64,000 bases of DNA. It comes from Peribacillus cavernae (GTDB lineage Bacteria > Bacillota > Bacilli > Bacillales > DSM-1321). Below, piece after piece: positions 55,011-63,968 of the stretch. The notes under the pieces are model-generated. The model ran no database searches. It was not told the origin of the DNA and saw only the letters and a list, made by a program, of their open reading frames with translations. The position numbers and the translations under genes were made by a program. Numbering within the stretch: the stretch's first letter is position 1; each line of letters begins with the position of its first letter. The stretch covers positions 117,316 through 181,315 of the forward strand of contig NZ_RYZZ01000015.1 of NCBI RefSeq assembly GCF_003989135.1. Reading direction: 5' to 3'.

Positions 55011-55364
55011 AAATTATACTATATTCGTTGTAATGCAGATGGAATTTTCGGAACGCAGACACAAAATCAAGTCAGAGTATAAGTAGATCATAATCTCTAT
55101 TCTGATGGTATCGTTGGCCCGAAAACATGGGCAGCAATTGATAAGAATATAGCTGAACGAAAAAGCTTTCCGTACCAGAATGCACTTCAGTCTGCCCAAA
55201 AAAGACTAGGGAAAGGCGTAGTCTTTAGTAGTAATGAAAGATTAGTAAAAGATGAAAAAGGAAACTCGTATTACAGAATACACACTAAAAATCAAAAAGG
55301 CATTGAAATTTCATGGCTTCATGTTTATAGCGACGGGCGGGTAATTGAAGAAAAAACATTGTAA
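55011..55364 (+). pseudogene. Peptidoglycan-binding-domain protein with an in-frame stop
   Basis: One frame reads NADGIFGTQTQNQVRV, a TAA stop at 55080-55082, then VDHNLYSDGIVGPKTWAAID. The rest is ALQSAQKRLGKGVVFSSNER, then YYRIHTKNQKGIEISWLHVY and SDGRVIEEKTL before the final TAA. DGIFG...V..F/...DGIVGP.TW is the PG_binding_1 repeat. The N-terminus, start and signal peptide are missing. It is a 3' remnant with one nonsense codon. Confidence 0.75.
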
Positions 55365-55371
55365 TCCAAAA

Positions 55372-55410
55372 AAGGGGCTGCCCCATAAGTCATTCATGGG
55401 ACAGCCCCTT
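55372..55410. terminator. Bidirectional terminator
   Basis: AGGGGCTG-CCCA pairs with TGGG-CAGCCCCT; T-tracts occur on both sides. It serves the leftward alcohol dehydrogenase gene, whose stop is 5 bp away. Confidence 0.8.
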
Positions 55411-55414
55411 TTTT

Positions 55415-56551
55415 TTATGGCTTCAAGATTACCTTTATGCAATCATCGGTTTTTGTATCAAAGTACTCATAACCTTTTTCGGCTTGGTCGAGAGGGAGAA
55501 CGTGTGTAACAATATCGCCTGGATCCACTTTTCCCTGAGCAATCAAATCATATATGAACGGCATGTAATGGATAACCGGTGCCTGTCCTGATCGAATATT
55601 GACGTTTCTTTGGAAGATATCGCCAAGAGGGAAAGCGTTATATCTACCGCCGTAAACACCTGTTATTTGAATGGTTCCACCTTTACGGACTGCTTGGCTG
55701 GCTATAACGAGTGCTCCGAGTGCCCCACTTTGTAGCTTTACTCCCGTTCCAAGGTATTCCATGGGGGTCATCTTTCCATCCATTCCCACTGCATCAATTA
55801 CTACATCGGCTCCGCCTTTTGTAAGCTCCTTCAAATATTCGCCTGTGTTTGCATACTGTTCAAAATTAACGGTTTCAACATTATTATGTTGTTTTGCATG
55901 TTTTAAACGATAATCTATGTAATCGACTGCAATCACTCTTTTTGCCCCTTTTAACCAGGCAAACTTTTGTGCAAGCAGTCCAATCGGCCCACACCCAAGC
56001 ACGATCACTGTATCGCCGTCTTTTACTCCAGCGTTATCAACAGACCAGAAAGCAGTCGAGGCTGCGTCAGCAAGCAGGACTAGACTTTCATCAGCAACTT
56101 CACTGTTTTCCGGAATTTTAAAAGGAGTGAAGTTGGCAAAAGGAACGCGTAAAAATTCAGCCTGTCCCCCTGGATATCCGCCGGTTAAATGTGAATAACC
56201 GAAAAATCCGCCCATTTCCCCATTATCATTCGAGTTATCGCATTGGCTTTCCAAGTGATTTTTACAAAAAAAGCATTCTCCGCAAGCAACATTAAATGGG
56301 ATAATCACACGATCGCCTTTCTTTACTTTCGTAACATCAGAACCCGTTTCCTCGACAATGCCCATGGGTTCATGACCGATAATGTAATCTTCAGGGAAGT
56401 TGGGAATCATTCCGTGAATTAGATGCAAATCAGAGCCGCATATGGCCGAAGAAGTAATCTTAACGATGATATCATCCTTTTTTTCAATTGTAGGATCTTT
56501 AACCTCTTTAACCCTTACATCCTTTATTCCTTGAAACGTTACTGCTTTCAT
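55415..56551 (-). CDS. adhB: Zinc-dependent alcohol dehydrogenase (AdhB-like)
   Basis: A 378-residue medium-chain dehydrogenase of the glutathione-independent formaldehyde dehydrogenase-like group. Catalytic zinc ligands: CGSDLHLIHG and GHEPMGIVEETG. Structural zinc: CGECFFCKNHLESQC. The coenzyme motif is VLGCGPIGLLAQ (~180). In B. subtilis adhB is flanked by yraD/E and yraF/G coat-like genes, exactly as seen here. The start is ATG at 56551. It follows the CotF-type gene at 56570 by 18 bp and is probably in its operon. Confidence 0.88.
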   Translation of the reverse strand: MKAVTFQGIKDVRVKEVKDPTIEKKDDIIVKITSSAICGSDLHLIHGMIPNFPEDYIIGHEPMGIVEETGSDVTKVKKGDRVIIPFNVACGECFFCKNHLESQCDNSNDNGEMGGFFGYSHLTGGYPGGQAEFLRVPFANFTPFKIPENSEVADESLVLLADAASTAFWSVDNAGVKDGDTVIVLGCGPIGLLAQKFAWLKGAKRVIAVDYIDYRLKHAKQHNNVETVNFEQYANTGEYLKELTKGGADVVIDAVGMDGKMTPMEYLGTGVKLQSGALGALVIASQAVRKGGTIQITGVYGGRYNAFPLGDIFQRNVNIRSGQAPVIHYMPFIYDLIAQGKVDPGDIVTHVLPLDQAEKGYEYFDTKTDDCIKVILKP

Positions 56552-56569
56552 TATTTAGCCTCCCTCCTC

Positions 56570-56938
56570 TTATTCATCTGAATCAATCTGCGCCATCATG
56601 CCCATACGAGAAGTATCGCCAGGGAAAAGGTTCAAATTTCCAATCATCAGAACGGCCTCCGCAGATTTCATATCAACTTTATATTGGTCATTCACGTTGT
56701 ATGGATGCATCCATTCTTTCTCCATCATGAAATTGGCGACCTCTTCGTGTAACGTCAGCCCTGCATCCATTTGCTTACGGAAAGTATTTCTAACCTCAGG
56801 TGTTCGAGCCTCCGTGATCGCATAGGCCGCATTTCTTACGCCGGTTTTGATGCTTAATAAAAATTCCAGTGCCAAAGCGGAATCAGCCATCTCAGGCATG
56901 CCCTCTGCGTTTTCCACTTCTAAGTAATCGTTAATCAA
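56570..56938 (-). CDS. CotF-family spore coat protein (YraF-like)
   Basis: A 122-residue CotF-family protein: ADSALALEFLLSIKTGVRNA, then AYAITEARTPEVRNTFRKQM and HEEVANFMMEKEWMHPYNVN. It is longer than the paralogue at 54536 by a C-terminal tail (GNLNLFPGDTSRMGMMAQID). The start is TTG at 56938, overlapping the TGA of the preceding gene (TTGA), which indicates translational coupling. It is the middle gene of a small leftward operon ending with adhB. Confidence 0.82.
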   Translation of the reverse strand: MINDYLEVENAEGMPEMADSALALEFLLSIKTGVRNAAYAITEARTPEVRNTFRKQMDAGLTLHEEVANFMMEKEWMHPYNVNDQYKVDMKSAEAVLMIGNLNLFPGDTSRMGMMAQIDSDE

Positions 56939-57159
56939 TGCATGTCACCACCATTTACGGGATTTGGTATTTTATATATATCTTGAAGATCTTTTATTGC
57001 CTGGATTGACTGTTGGACATCTCTTTCCATCAGTGCTTTAAGCTCCTGATCAAATACAACTCCTGACATCAGTTTGGATTTTACTACGCATGTAGTTTTA
57101 AAATTGAGCATCTCATGTAATTCCAAAGTTTCATGATAAGCTAGGCTTTTATTTTCCAT
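56935..57159 (-). CDS. CotF-type spore coat-related small protein (YraG-like)
   Basis: A 74-residue protein, MENKSLAYHETLELHEMLNF followed by KTTCVVKSKLMSGVVFDQEL and DVQQSIQAIKDLQDIY. It is a paralogue of the 62-residue protein at 54334. ATG at 57159 is chosen because GGAGGTG lies directly upstream; the frame is open further to 57288 without support. It is the first gene of the operon with the CotF-type protein and adhB. Confidence 0.75.
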   Translation of the reverse strand: MENKSLAYHETLELHEMLNFKTTCVVKSKLMSGVVFDQELKALMERDVQQSIQAIKDLQDIYKIPNPVNGGDMH

Positions 57160-57254
57160 AAATTCACCTCCATGGTCCTTTAATCTAAGGTATTTTCCCT
57201 CATGGAGTGAGTAACTATACACACATGACCTTACTATGAATAAAACGAAGCTGT

Positions 57255-57269
57255 ATGTAAACGCTTCCA
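57255..57269 (+). promoter_or_regulatory. cre site between the coat operon and methionine gamma-lyase
   Basis: ATGTAAACGCTTCCA matches WTGNAANCGNWNNCW at all positions. It lies ~95 bp upstream of the leftward coat operon and ~60 bp before the rightward lyase gene, so the target is open. Confidence 0.65.
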
Positions 57270-57329
57270 ACTTATGTTTTATCGGCATACTATAGAATTA
57301 GACAGAAAAAAAGATCCAGGAGGGAAACC

Positions 57330-58526
57330 ATGGGAGAGAAGTACAAACGTATCGAAACGGCTGTCATTCATGAGGGATATGATTCGAAAGATCATTTGGG
57401 AAGCCTGGCTGCACCTATCTTTCAGACTTCTACATTCACTTTCGATACTGCCGAACAAGGAGAAAGGCGCTTTGCTGGGGAGGAGGCAGGCTATATTTAC
57501 TCACGTCTCAGCAATCCGACCGTCAAAGTGCTGGAGGAAAGAATCGCCGCACTGGAAGGCGGCGAAGCAGGACTTGCCTTTGCTTCGGGGATGGCTGCAG
57601 TTTCAGCTGTGCTAGTAGCTTTAACAAAGGCAAGTGATCATATCATTTGTTCCCAGGGTCTGTATGGCTGTACTTTCGGCCTGTTACAGATGATGAAAGA
57701 TAAATATAATATCAGCCACGATTTTTGTGCCATGGAATCGGCGGAACAGCTTGGCGCTCTGATTCGTCCGGAAACAGCCTGTATTTATGTCGAGACGCCG
57801 ATTAATCCGACCATGAAAATGGTTGACCTAGAGATGGTCGCAAATGTTGCCAAGAACTATAACATCCCGGTCGTGGTCGATAATACGTTTTCCACCCCCT
57901 ATCTGCAGAAACCGCTTGAGTTGGGCTGTGATATCGTTCTTCACAGCGCTACAAAATACATTTGCGGCCACGGTGATGTGGTCGCAGGCCTTGTGGTTGG
58001 GAAGAAGGAGTTTATTTCCAGCGTTGCGATGACAACCCAAAAAGATATCGGCGGCATTATTTCACCTTTTGATGCATGGCTGCTGCTTCGCGGACTAAAA
58101 ACATTGCCTATTCGAATGGACCGCCATTCTGAAAATACATTAAAAATTTTTAAAAAACTTAGAAACCATCCGATAATTGATAAAGTCTACTATCCAGGAG
58201 ACCTTGACCACCCGGACTACCATATTACGGTTAAGCAGATGAAACAAGGAGGCGGCCTTATCTCCTTTGAGGTAAACGGATCAAAACAAGCTGCACAGAA
58301 GCTGCTTAATCATCTTAGGCTTATAAAAATTGCTGTAAGTCTCGGCGATGCTGAAAGCTTGATTCAGCACCCGGCCACGATGACACATGCTGTAGTCCCG
58401 GAAGAATCAAGGCGAAGCATGGGCATCTCCGACCAACTGGTCCGTCTTTCTGTAGGGCTTGAAGCCTGGGAGGATATCTGGGAAGACCTAGAACAGGCCT
58501 TGAATTCATTAACCGAAATGGAATAA
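57330..58526 (+). CDS. mdeA: Methionine gamma-lyase
   Basis: A 398-residue PLP enzyme of the Cys/Met metabolism family. The PLP lysine is residue 209 in HSATKYICGHGD. LYGCTFGLL, with Cys at residue 114, is the mark of methionine gamma-lyase; related cystathionine lyases and synthases lack that Cys. YSRLSNPTVKVLEERIAALE and SLGDAESLIQHPATMTHAVV are the tetramer and substrate regions. It would split methionine into methanethiol, ammonia and 2-oxobutyrate. Start ATG at 57330 after CCAGGAGGG. Monocistronic with a terminator. Confidence 0.88.
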   Translation: MGEKYKRIETAVIHEGYDSKDHLGSLAAPIFQTSTFTFDTAEQGERRFAGEEAGYIYSRLSNPTVKVLEERIAALEGGEAGLAFASGMAAVSAVLVALTKASDHIICSQGLYGCTFGLLQMMKDKYNISHDFCAMESAEQLGALIRPETACIYVETPINPTMKMVDLEMVANVAKNYNIPVVVDNTFSTPYLQKPLELGCDIVLHSATKYICGHGDVVAGLVVGKKEFISSVAMTTQKDIGGIISPFDAWLLLRGLKTLPIRMDRHSENTLKIFKKLRNHPIIDKVYYPGDLDHPDYHITVKQMKQGGGLISFEVNGSKQAAQKLLNHLRLIKIAVSLGDAESLIQHPATMTHAVVPEESRRSMGISDQLVRLSVGLEAWEDIWEDLEQALNSLTEME

Positions 58527-58589
58527 TGAAAAGAGCCCGAGAAGTATGAAAAACTATAGCTTTTAAGCTTCAAGTTCATCTATATAAAA

Positions 58590-58627
58590 AAAACCGGGCA
58601 TCAGAATTCATCCAATGCCCGGTTTTG
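58590..58627. terminator. Bidirectional terminator between two convergent genes
   Basis: AAAACCGGGCAT pairs with ATGCCCGGTTTT. It is flanked by A and T runs and ends both the lyase gene and the leftward reductase gene. Confidence 0.85.
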
Positions 58628-58633
58628 TTACAT

Positions 58634-59662
58634 TTATAGTGTTGCGAAGTCTGGGTCAGCCACTTTTACAAGCTGCTTGCCTTTATTTGTACCTTTGAAC
58701 AAACCAAGAAAGGCATCCGGTGTATTTTCGAAGCCCTCGACAATTGTTTCCTCATATTTAAGCTTTCCTTCTTGAAGCCAGCCGCCTAAATACTCGGAAG
58801 CTTCCTTGAAACGAGGGGCGTAATCGCCAATGGTATAGCCTTTCATCAAAGCGCTGGTTTTTATCATGGCAGATTGTACACGCGGTCCCACATCAGGGCC
58901 GTCTAAGTTATAGGAAGAGATGGCTCCGCAAAGCGGGATTCTTGCAAATTTATTTAATTGCGTGAAGACAGCATCGGTTATTTCGCCCCCGACATTGTCA
59001 AAATAAACATCAACCCCATCTGGACAAGCTTTCCTAAGTGCTTCTTTCAAATTATCAGTGGTTTTATAGTTAATTGCCTCATCGAAGCCTAGTTCTTCTT
59101 TCAAGTAGTTGATCTTTTCATCAGAACCAGCAATGCCGACTACGCGGGCTCCTTTTATCCTGGCTATCTGGCCTACAACTGAACCAACTGCCCCGGCTGC
59201 TCCCGACACGACAACGGTTTCTCCCTCTTTAGGCTGGCCGATATCAAGAAGTCCGAAATAAGCCGTTAACCCGGGCATTCCCAGAATTCCAAGATGGGTA
59301 GTAACGGGGGCTACAGAAGGATCGATCTTGCGGATTTCCTTCTCATTTGCGGCTGTAAATTCAGCCCAGCCGAGATTGCCGATAACAACATCTCCCTGCC
59401 GAAAATATTCTGATTTAGATTCGATTACTTCTGCAATGACACCGCCAACAATCACTTCATTCAGCTTGAATGGCGGAATATAGGACTTCACATCCTGCAT
59501 TCTTCCCCGCATATAGGGATCAACAGACAGATAAAGTGTTTTAAGCAGAACCTGTTTTTCCCCGGGGATAGGAATCTCTCTTTCTACATAAGAAAAGTCT
59601 GAAGCTGAAGGCATGCCTTCCGGCCGGTTCGCCAAATGGATTTCTTTTTGTACTTTACTCAT
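58634..59662 (-). CDS. yfmJ: NADP-dependent zinc-free MDR oxidoreductase (YfmJ/CurA-like)
   Basis: A 342-residue medium-chain reductase of the leukotriene B4 12-hydroxydehydrogenase/curcumin reductase group. It lacks the zinc cysteines of alcohol dehydrogenases. Landmarks are LSVDPYMRGRMQDVKSYIPP, GMPGLTAYFGLLDIGQPKEG, the coenzyme motif VSGAAGAVGSVVGQIARIKG, and VDVYFDNVGGEI. Length matches B. subtilis YfmJ (339). It probably reduces C=C bonds of enones or enals. ATG at 59662, with TAGGAGGG. Transcribed alone. Confidence 0.87.
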   Translation of the reverse strand: MSKVQKEIHLANRPEGMPSASDFSYVEREIPIPGEKQVLLKTLYLSVDPYMRGRMQDVKSYIPPFKLNEVIVGGVIAEVIESKSEYFRQGDVVIGNLGWAEFTAANEKEIRKIDPSVAPVTTHLGILGMPGLTAYFGLLDIGQPKEGETVVVSGAAGAVGSVVGQIARIKGARVVGIAGSDEKINYLKEELGFDEAINYKTTDNLKEALRKACPDGVDVYFDNVGGEITDAVFTQLNKFARIPLCGAISSYNLDGPDVGPRVQSAMIKTSALMKGYTIGDYAPRFKEASEYLGGWLQEGKLKYEETIVEGFENTPDAFLGLFKGTNKGKQLVKVADPDFATL

Positions 59663-59758
59663 CGATTACCCTCCTAAAGTTTATGAACTATTCTCTTTGG
59701 AAAATCTTAACACTAGCGTATAGGAACAGTCAAAGAATTCGCTGCAAAGGTCTCTTAT

Positions 59759-59787
59759 TTTACATTTCATATTATTAGTGGTAAACT
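59759..59787 (+). promoter_or_regulatory. Candidate promoter of the rib operon
   Basis: TTTACA and TAAACT with a 17-bp spacer, about 90 bp upstream of the FMN riboswitch. Confidence 0.4.
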
Positions 59788-59873
59788 TCTGAAAAAGCAG
59801 TAGGCGTTTTGCCTAACTACATATCGAAAAGCAAAAAGTGTGTCTTGCCTTGACCGGCACTCTGAGCTTTTTC

Positions 59874-59997
59874 GTCCTTCGGGGTCGGGTGTAAATCCCA
59901 ACCGGCGGTAATGAAGCAATTCTAAGCCCGCGAGCCTTAACCGGCAGGATTTGGTGAGATTCCAAAGCCGACAGTATAGTCTGGATGGGAGAAGGAC
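59874..59997 (+). ncRNA. FMN riboswitch (RFN element)
   Basis: P1 is GTCCTTC paired with GAAGGAC. Conserved parts: TTCGGGGTCGGGTG, CCCAACCGGCGGTAATG, AGCCCGCGAGC and GCCGACAGTATAGTCTGGAT. It senses FMN and controls the riboflavin genes that follow. Confidence 0.95.
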
Positions 59998-60098
59998 AGT
60001 TGGAAAAATATATAATGCGTCAAGTCTATTGAAAAAAATCCATTTTTAATAGGCTTCTTTGGTTATATATTTAAGAGCCACATTCTCCCTTAAAAAAG

Positions 60099-60131
60099 AC
60101 CTTTCAGGATAACCTGAAGGGTTTTATTTTT
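60099..60131 (+). terminator. FMN riboswitch expression-platform terminator
   Basis: ACCTTTCAGG pairs with CCTGAAGGGT, followed by TTTATTTTTG, 24 bp before ribD. A second hairpin (AAGTCTATT/AATAGGCTT, 60021-60050) may be the antiterminator part. Confidence 0.8.
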
Positions 60132-60155
60132 GAAAAAAAGAGGGTGAATAAATGA

Positions 60156-61238
60156 ATGAATGATGAATTTTACATGAATCTTGCTCTGGACCTTGCCGAA
60201 GCAACGCAGGGACAGACAAGCCCAAATCCGGTTGTCGGGGCAGTCATTGTCAAAGACGGCGTGATTATTGGCCTTGGGGCCCATTTGAAAGCAGGCGAGC
60301 CTCATGCTGAAATTCATGCGTTGCGGATGGCTGGCGAGAAGGCTGCTGAAGCTAATATTTATGTCACCCTTGAGCCGTGCAGCCATCATGGCAGAACCCC
60401 TCCTTGTGCCGACGCGATCATCCACGCGGGGATCAAGAGGGTAATTATTTCTTCAATCGACCCGAACCCTCTGGTTGCGGGGAAAGGAATTGAGAAGTTA
60501 AAAGAAGTCGGGATAGAGGTAACTAGTGGGGTTCTTGCAGAAAGAGGAAACAAGGTAAACGAAGTATTCTTTCATTACATCAGGAATAAAGTTCCTTATG
60601 TAACATTGAAACAGGCGATTACCCTGGATGGCAAAATAGCCGCAAAGACGGGCCACAGCAAATGGATAACCGGAGAAGATGCCAGAAGCGATGTTCATAA
60701 CGAGCGAAGCAAGCATGCCGCGATTCTTGTAGGGATTAATACCGTTATCCAGGATAACCCCAGTCTAACCAACCGAAATGAGAATCCTGGAAAGCAGCCG
60801 GTGCGGATTATTCTCGATACCCACATGAAAATACCTGCAGACAGAAAAGTGTTACAGGACCGGATTGCAGAAACTTGGATTATCACAGGCTCGGAGGTTC
60901 CCGAGGCAAAAATCGCTGAGTTTGAAAATGAATATGTCAGAATAATCAAGCTCCCATCCCCAGTAATTGAAATAAGAGAGTTGTTGGAACGCCTTGGTGA
61001 AGAAGGAATACCCTCGATTTATGTAGAGGGAGGGCAAGCGGTAAATGCAAGTTTTCTCAAAGAAAAAGCTGTCAACAGGCTTGTCACTTACATAGCGCCA
61101 AAAATAATCGGTGGAAATGATGCTCCCGGTATGGTTGGGGACTTACAGGTGTTGAGTATGGATGATGCTTTGGGGCTTCGGTTCCAATCGATCGAACAAA
61201 TAGGGGAAGACCTTAAAATCACGTCAAGTATGAAATAA
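60156..61238 (+). CDS. ribD: Bifunctional pyrimidine deaminase/reductase
   Basis: A 360-residue enzyme for the second and third steps of riboflavin synthesis. The N-terminal deaminase (1-~145) has the zinc site AGEPHAEIHAL and CSHHGRTPPCADAI. The C-terminal reductase domain begins near 146 (PYVTLKQAITLDGKIAAKTG), with GINTVIQDNPSLTNR and SIYVEGGQAVNASFL. The start is ATG at 60156; the ATG at 60152 is out of frame. It is the first gene of ribD-ribE-ribBA-ribH. Confidence 0.94.
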   Translation: MNDEFYMNLALDLAEATQGQTSPNPVVGAVIVKDGVIIGLGAHLKAGEPHAEIHALRMAGEKAAEANIYVTLEPCSHHGRTPPCADAIIHAGIKRVIISSIDPNPLVAGKGIEKLKEVGIEVTSGVLAERGNKVNEVFFHYIRNKVPYVTLKQAITLDGKIAAKTGHSKWITGEDARSDVHNERSKHAAILVGINTVIQDNPSLTNRNENPGKQPVRIILDTHMKIPADRKVLQDRIAETWIITGSEVPEAKIAEFENEYVRIIKLPSPVIEIRELLERLGEEGIPSIYVEGGQAVNASFLKEKAVNRLVTYIAPKIIGGNDAPGMVGDLQVLSMDDALGLRFQSIEQIGEDLKITSSMK

Positions 61239-61248
61239 GGTGGAAAAA

Positions 61249-61887
61249 GTGTTTACAGGAATCATAGAAGATATCGGGACGGTTACTTCATTAAACAGCA
61301 GCGGGAACAGCATGGTGCTTACGGTTACTTCCGAAAAAATTGTGGAAGATATTCATATGGGCGATAGTATTTCTGTTAGCGGTGTCTGTTTGACAGTGAC
61401 TGCCTTTACAAATCAAACATTCACAGTTGATGTCATGCCGGAAACGATGAAGGACACCTCGCTTAGGTTATTAAAAGCGGGTTCCCTTGTCAATCTGGAG
61501 CGGGCGATGAGTGCAAATGGCCGATTTGGCGGCCATTTCGTTTCCGGACATATAGATGGGACAGGAACAATCGCCAAAAAAGAACGAAAAGAAAACGCGG
61601 TTTATTATGTAATCGAATTGAGTGATTCGCTTAGCAAGTACTGCATTCCTAAAGGGTCTATCGCGATTGATGGGACAAGCTTAACGATATTTGGAATTCA
61701 GGACAATTTGGTGACGGTCTCGCTCATCCCGCTCACCCATCAAGAGACAGTGTTGGGCAGAAAAAATGCTGGAGACATCGTCAATGTTGAAAATGACATG
61801 ATTGGAAAATATATCGTTCATCAAATCGAAACAAAGAACCCGAAAAAGGAATTAACCATGGAATTTTTAACTGATCATGGATTTTAG
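61249..61887 (+). CDS. ribE: Riboflavin synthase alpha chain
   Basis: 212 residues, joining two 6,7-dimethyl-8-ribityllumazine molecules to give riboflavin. It shows the two-fold repeat: MFTGIIEDIGTVTSLNSS in the first half and HVSGHIDGTGTIAK-like VSGHIDGTGTIAKKERKENA in the second. GTG at 61249, 5 bases after AAGGTGG, gives the canonical N-terminus; GTG at 61240 would overlap the ribosome site. It follows ribD by 10 bp. Confidence 0.93.
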   Translation: MFTGIIEDIGTVTSLNSSGNSMVLTVTSEKIVEDIHMGDSISVSGVCLTVTAFTNQTFTVDVMPETMKDTSLRLLKAGSLVNLERAMSANGRFGGHFVSGHIDGTGTIAKKERKENAVYYVIELSDSLSKYCIPKGSIAIDGTSLTIFGIQDNLVTVSLIPLTHQETVLGRKNAGDIVNVENDMIGKYIVHQIETKNPKKELTMEFLTDHGF

Positions 61888-61905
61888 TAAAGGTGGTGGA
61901 AGTAA

Positions 61906-63096
61906 ATGTTTAACACGATAGAAGAAGCAATAGAAGACTTAAAAGCCGGAAAAGCAATCATTGTAGTCGATGATGAAGATCGGGAAAATGAAGGTGACTT
62001 TGTTGTTCTTGCTGATAAAGCAACCCCTGAAGCGATCAACTTTATGGCAACCCACGGACGCGGTTTAATTTGTACGACGATTACTGAGGACACAGCCGCT
62101 AAATTAAAGCTTCATCCTATGGTAGAGGTAAATACGGATAATCACGGCACTGCCTTCACAGTAAGTATCGACCATATTAGTACATCAACAGGCATCAGCG
62201 CTTTTGAGCGGTCAACAACGATTCTTGAATTGCTAAAGATAGAATCCGTTTCAACGGACTTTAGAAGACCGGGCCATATTTTCCCCATCGTCGCAAAAGA
62301 GGGCGGCGTCCTGCGGCGGGCAGGGCATACGGAAGCCTCTGTCGATCTAGCGAAGCTTAGCGGTGCGGCTCCGGCGGGTGTCATTTGTGAAATTATGAAA
62401 GAGGACGGAACAATGGCACGTGTTCCCGATTTAATTGACATTGCTGGGAAACACGATTTGAAGCTAATAACGATAGCCGAATTAATCCGCTTTCGAAATA
62501 AACACGAAACACTGGTCAAGCGTGAAGCAGAAGTGAAGATGCCGACTTCGTTCGGCGAATTTAAAATGATCGGTTATTCCAATCCTCTCGACAACCGGGA
62601 GCATGTTGCTTTGGTGAAGGGCGAATGGGAAGAGGGAGAACCGGTTCTGGTACGAGTCCATTCAGAATGTCTGACCGGAGACGTATTCAGTTCACACCGT
62701 TGCGATTGCGGACCGCAGCTCCATGCAGCACTGGCCCAGATTGAAGAAGAAGGAAAAGGTGTACTTGTATACATGCGCCAGGAAGGCCGGGGAATTGGCC
62801 TGATCAACAAACTAAAGGCATACAAGCTTCAAGAAGAAGGCTTTGATACCGTTGAAGCAAATGAAAAGCTCGGATTTCCAGCAGAGCTTCGTGATTATGG
62901 GCTCGGTGCACAAATCCTCAGAGACTTGGGAATTGAAAAAATGCGTTTATTAACAAACAATCCGAAAAAAATCTCAGGGTTAACCGGATATGGATTGGAA
63001 ATTGTCGAAAGAGTACCAATCCAGATGCCAGCTGAAAAAGAAAACGAGCATTATCTTGAAACAAAAAAAATAAAAATGGGACATTTGTTTATTTAA
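61906..63096 (+). CDS. ribBA: Bifunctional DHBP synthase/GTP cyclohydrolase II
   Basis: A 396-residue fusion supplying both riboflavin precursors. The N-terminal 3,4-dihydroxy-2-butanone-4-phosphate synthase (1-~200) has [34 protein letters not shown] and [12 protein letters not shown]. The C-terminal GTP cyclohydrolase II (~205-396) has the zinc motif [18 protein letters not shown] and [14 protein letters not shown]. The start is ATG at 61906, with AAAGGTGGTGG. It corresponds to B. subtilis ribA (RibBA). Confidence 0.95.
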   Translation: MFNTIEEAIEDLKAGKAIIVVDDEDRENEGDFVVLADKATPEAINFMATHGRGLICTTITEDTAAKLKLHPMVEVNTDNHGTAFTVSIDHISTSTGISAFERSTTILELLKIESVSTDFRRPGHIFPIVAKEGGVLRRAGHTEASVDLAKLSGAAPAGVICEIMKEDGTMARVPDLIDIAGKHDLKLITIAELIRFRNKHETLVKREAEVKMPTSFGEFKMIGYSNPLDNREHVALVKGEWEEGEPVLVRVHSECLTGDVFSSHRCDCGPQLHAALAQIEEEGKGVLVYMRQEGRGIGLINKLKAYKLQEEGFDTVEANEKLGFPAELRDYGLGAQILRDLGIEKMRLLTNNPKKISGLTGYGLEIVERVPIQMPAEKENEHYLETKKIKMGHLFI

Positions 63097-63108
63097 GGGG
63101 GAAGCATC

Positions 63109-63576
63109 ATGGGCAAAGTATTTGAAGGAAATTTAATTGGCACAGGATTAAGAGTAGGGATTGTCGTAGGAAGATTTAATGAATTTATTACCAATAAGCT
63201 GCTCAGCGGAGCGATGGATGGATTGAAACGACATGGGGTGGATGAAGCCGAAGTGGATATCGCCTGGGTTCCAGGTGTCTATGAAATTCCGATGATCGCA
63301 AAAAAACTAGTCAATACTCAAAAATATGATGCAGTAATTGGTCTTGGTACCGTAATTAGAGGAGCGACAACTCATTATGATTACGTTTCGAATGAAGTGG
63401 CAAAGGGGATTGCATCCGTTTCACTTGAAACAGGAGTCCCGGTAATCTTTGGGGTACTCACAACCGAAAACATCGAACAGGCTATCGAACGTGCCGGGAC
63501 AAAAGCGGGCAATAAAGGATATGAAGCCGCCATTTCTGCCATCGAAATGGCCAATCTTGAAAAAACGATCGGTTAA
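63109..63576 (+). CDS. ribH: 6,7-dimethyl-8-ribityllumazine synthase
   Basis: A 155-residue subunit that forms a 60-mer capsid in Bacillus. It condenses the pyrimidine with the DHBP product. Motifs: [35 protein letters not shown], and [20 protein letters not shown] with the catalytic His. The start is ATG at 63109, after AAGGGGGAAGC. It ends the operon; a terminator follows 13 bp later. Confidence 0.95.
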   Translation: MGKVFEGNLIGTGLRVGIVVGRFNEFITNKLLSGAMDGLKRHGVDEAEVDIAWVPGVYEIPMIAKKLVNTQKYDAVIGLGTVIRGATTHYDYVSNEVAKGIASVSLETGVPVIFGVLTTENIEQAIERAGTKAGNKGYEAAISAIEMANLEKTIG

Positions 63577-63589
63577 GCAGGATATATAA

Positions 63590-63629
63590 AGCTGGACAGG
63601 ATAATATTATCTACTGTTCAGCTTTTTTT
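63590..63629 (+). terminator. Terminator of the rib operon
   Basis: AGCTGGACAG pairs with CTGTTCAGCT, followed by seven T. Confidence 0.85.
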
Positions 63630-63702
63630 GTTGTAAATCTAATAGTGGAAGAGTTATACTATTATCATAATTCAGGAATTTTGATTTAAGGAGGTGAAAG
63701 AG

Positions 63703-63837
63703 ATGAATCGTTCTGTTATTTTGCGCGAGCAATGGCTGGATTTTATATATATTTGCTGTGCAATTTTTCATGGTGCATTTGTTCAAGGGGGAAGTTTGCC
63801 CTTTTTTAACAACTGCATAATGAAAACAGAACGATAA
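63703..63837 (+). CDS. Possible 44-residue peptide with excellent ribosome site
   Basis: ATG at 63703 lies 7 bases after AAGGAGGTGAAAG, one of the best ribosome sites in the window. The peptide reads MNRSVILREQWLDFIYICCA, then IFHGAFVQGGSLPFFNN and CIMKTER. It has a short hydrophobic segment and three cysteines. The first and last codons lie in an 11-bp inverted repeat (ATCGTTCTGTT at 63707 and AACAGAACGAT at 63825). It could be a real small protein, a leader peptide, or a chance frame in a structured RNA. No family is recognised. Confidence 0.4.
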   Translation: MNRSVILREQWLDFIYICCAIFHGAFVQGGSLPFFNNCIMKTER

Positions 63838-63873
63838 GAAGTCTCTTCACCCACTGTTATAAGAAGGAATGGC

Positions 63874-63911
63874 AAAAGGGAGCCTTATTATTTAATTGTG
63901 CTCTCTTTTTT
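63874..63911 (+). terminator. Probable terminator after the 44-codon ORF
   Basis: AAGGGAGC pairs with GCTCTCTT (one G-U), followed by TTTTTTG. Confidence 0.55.
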
Positions 63912-63928
63912 GTTCCCATTTTTATAAG

Positions 63929-63967
63929 GCCGCGGCTGGAAGCTCTGCTTCTTTGCAGCGGCTTTTT
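63929..63967 (+). terminator. Terminator at the intron-like insertion site
   Basis: GCCGC pairs with GCGGC with an inner GAAGC/GCTTC stem, followed by TTTTT. The intron-like sequence begins two bases later. Confidence 0.65.
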
Positions 63968-63968
63968 A

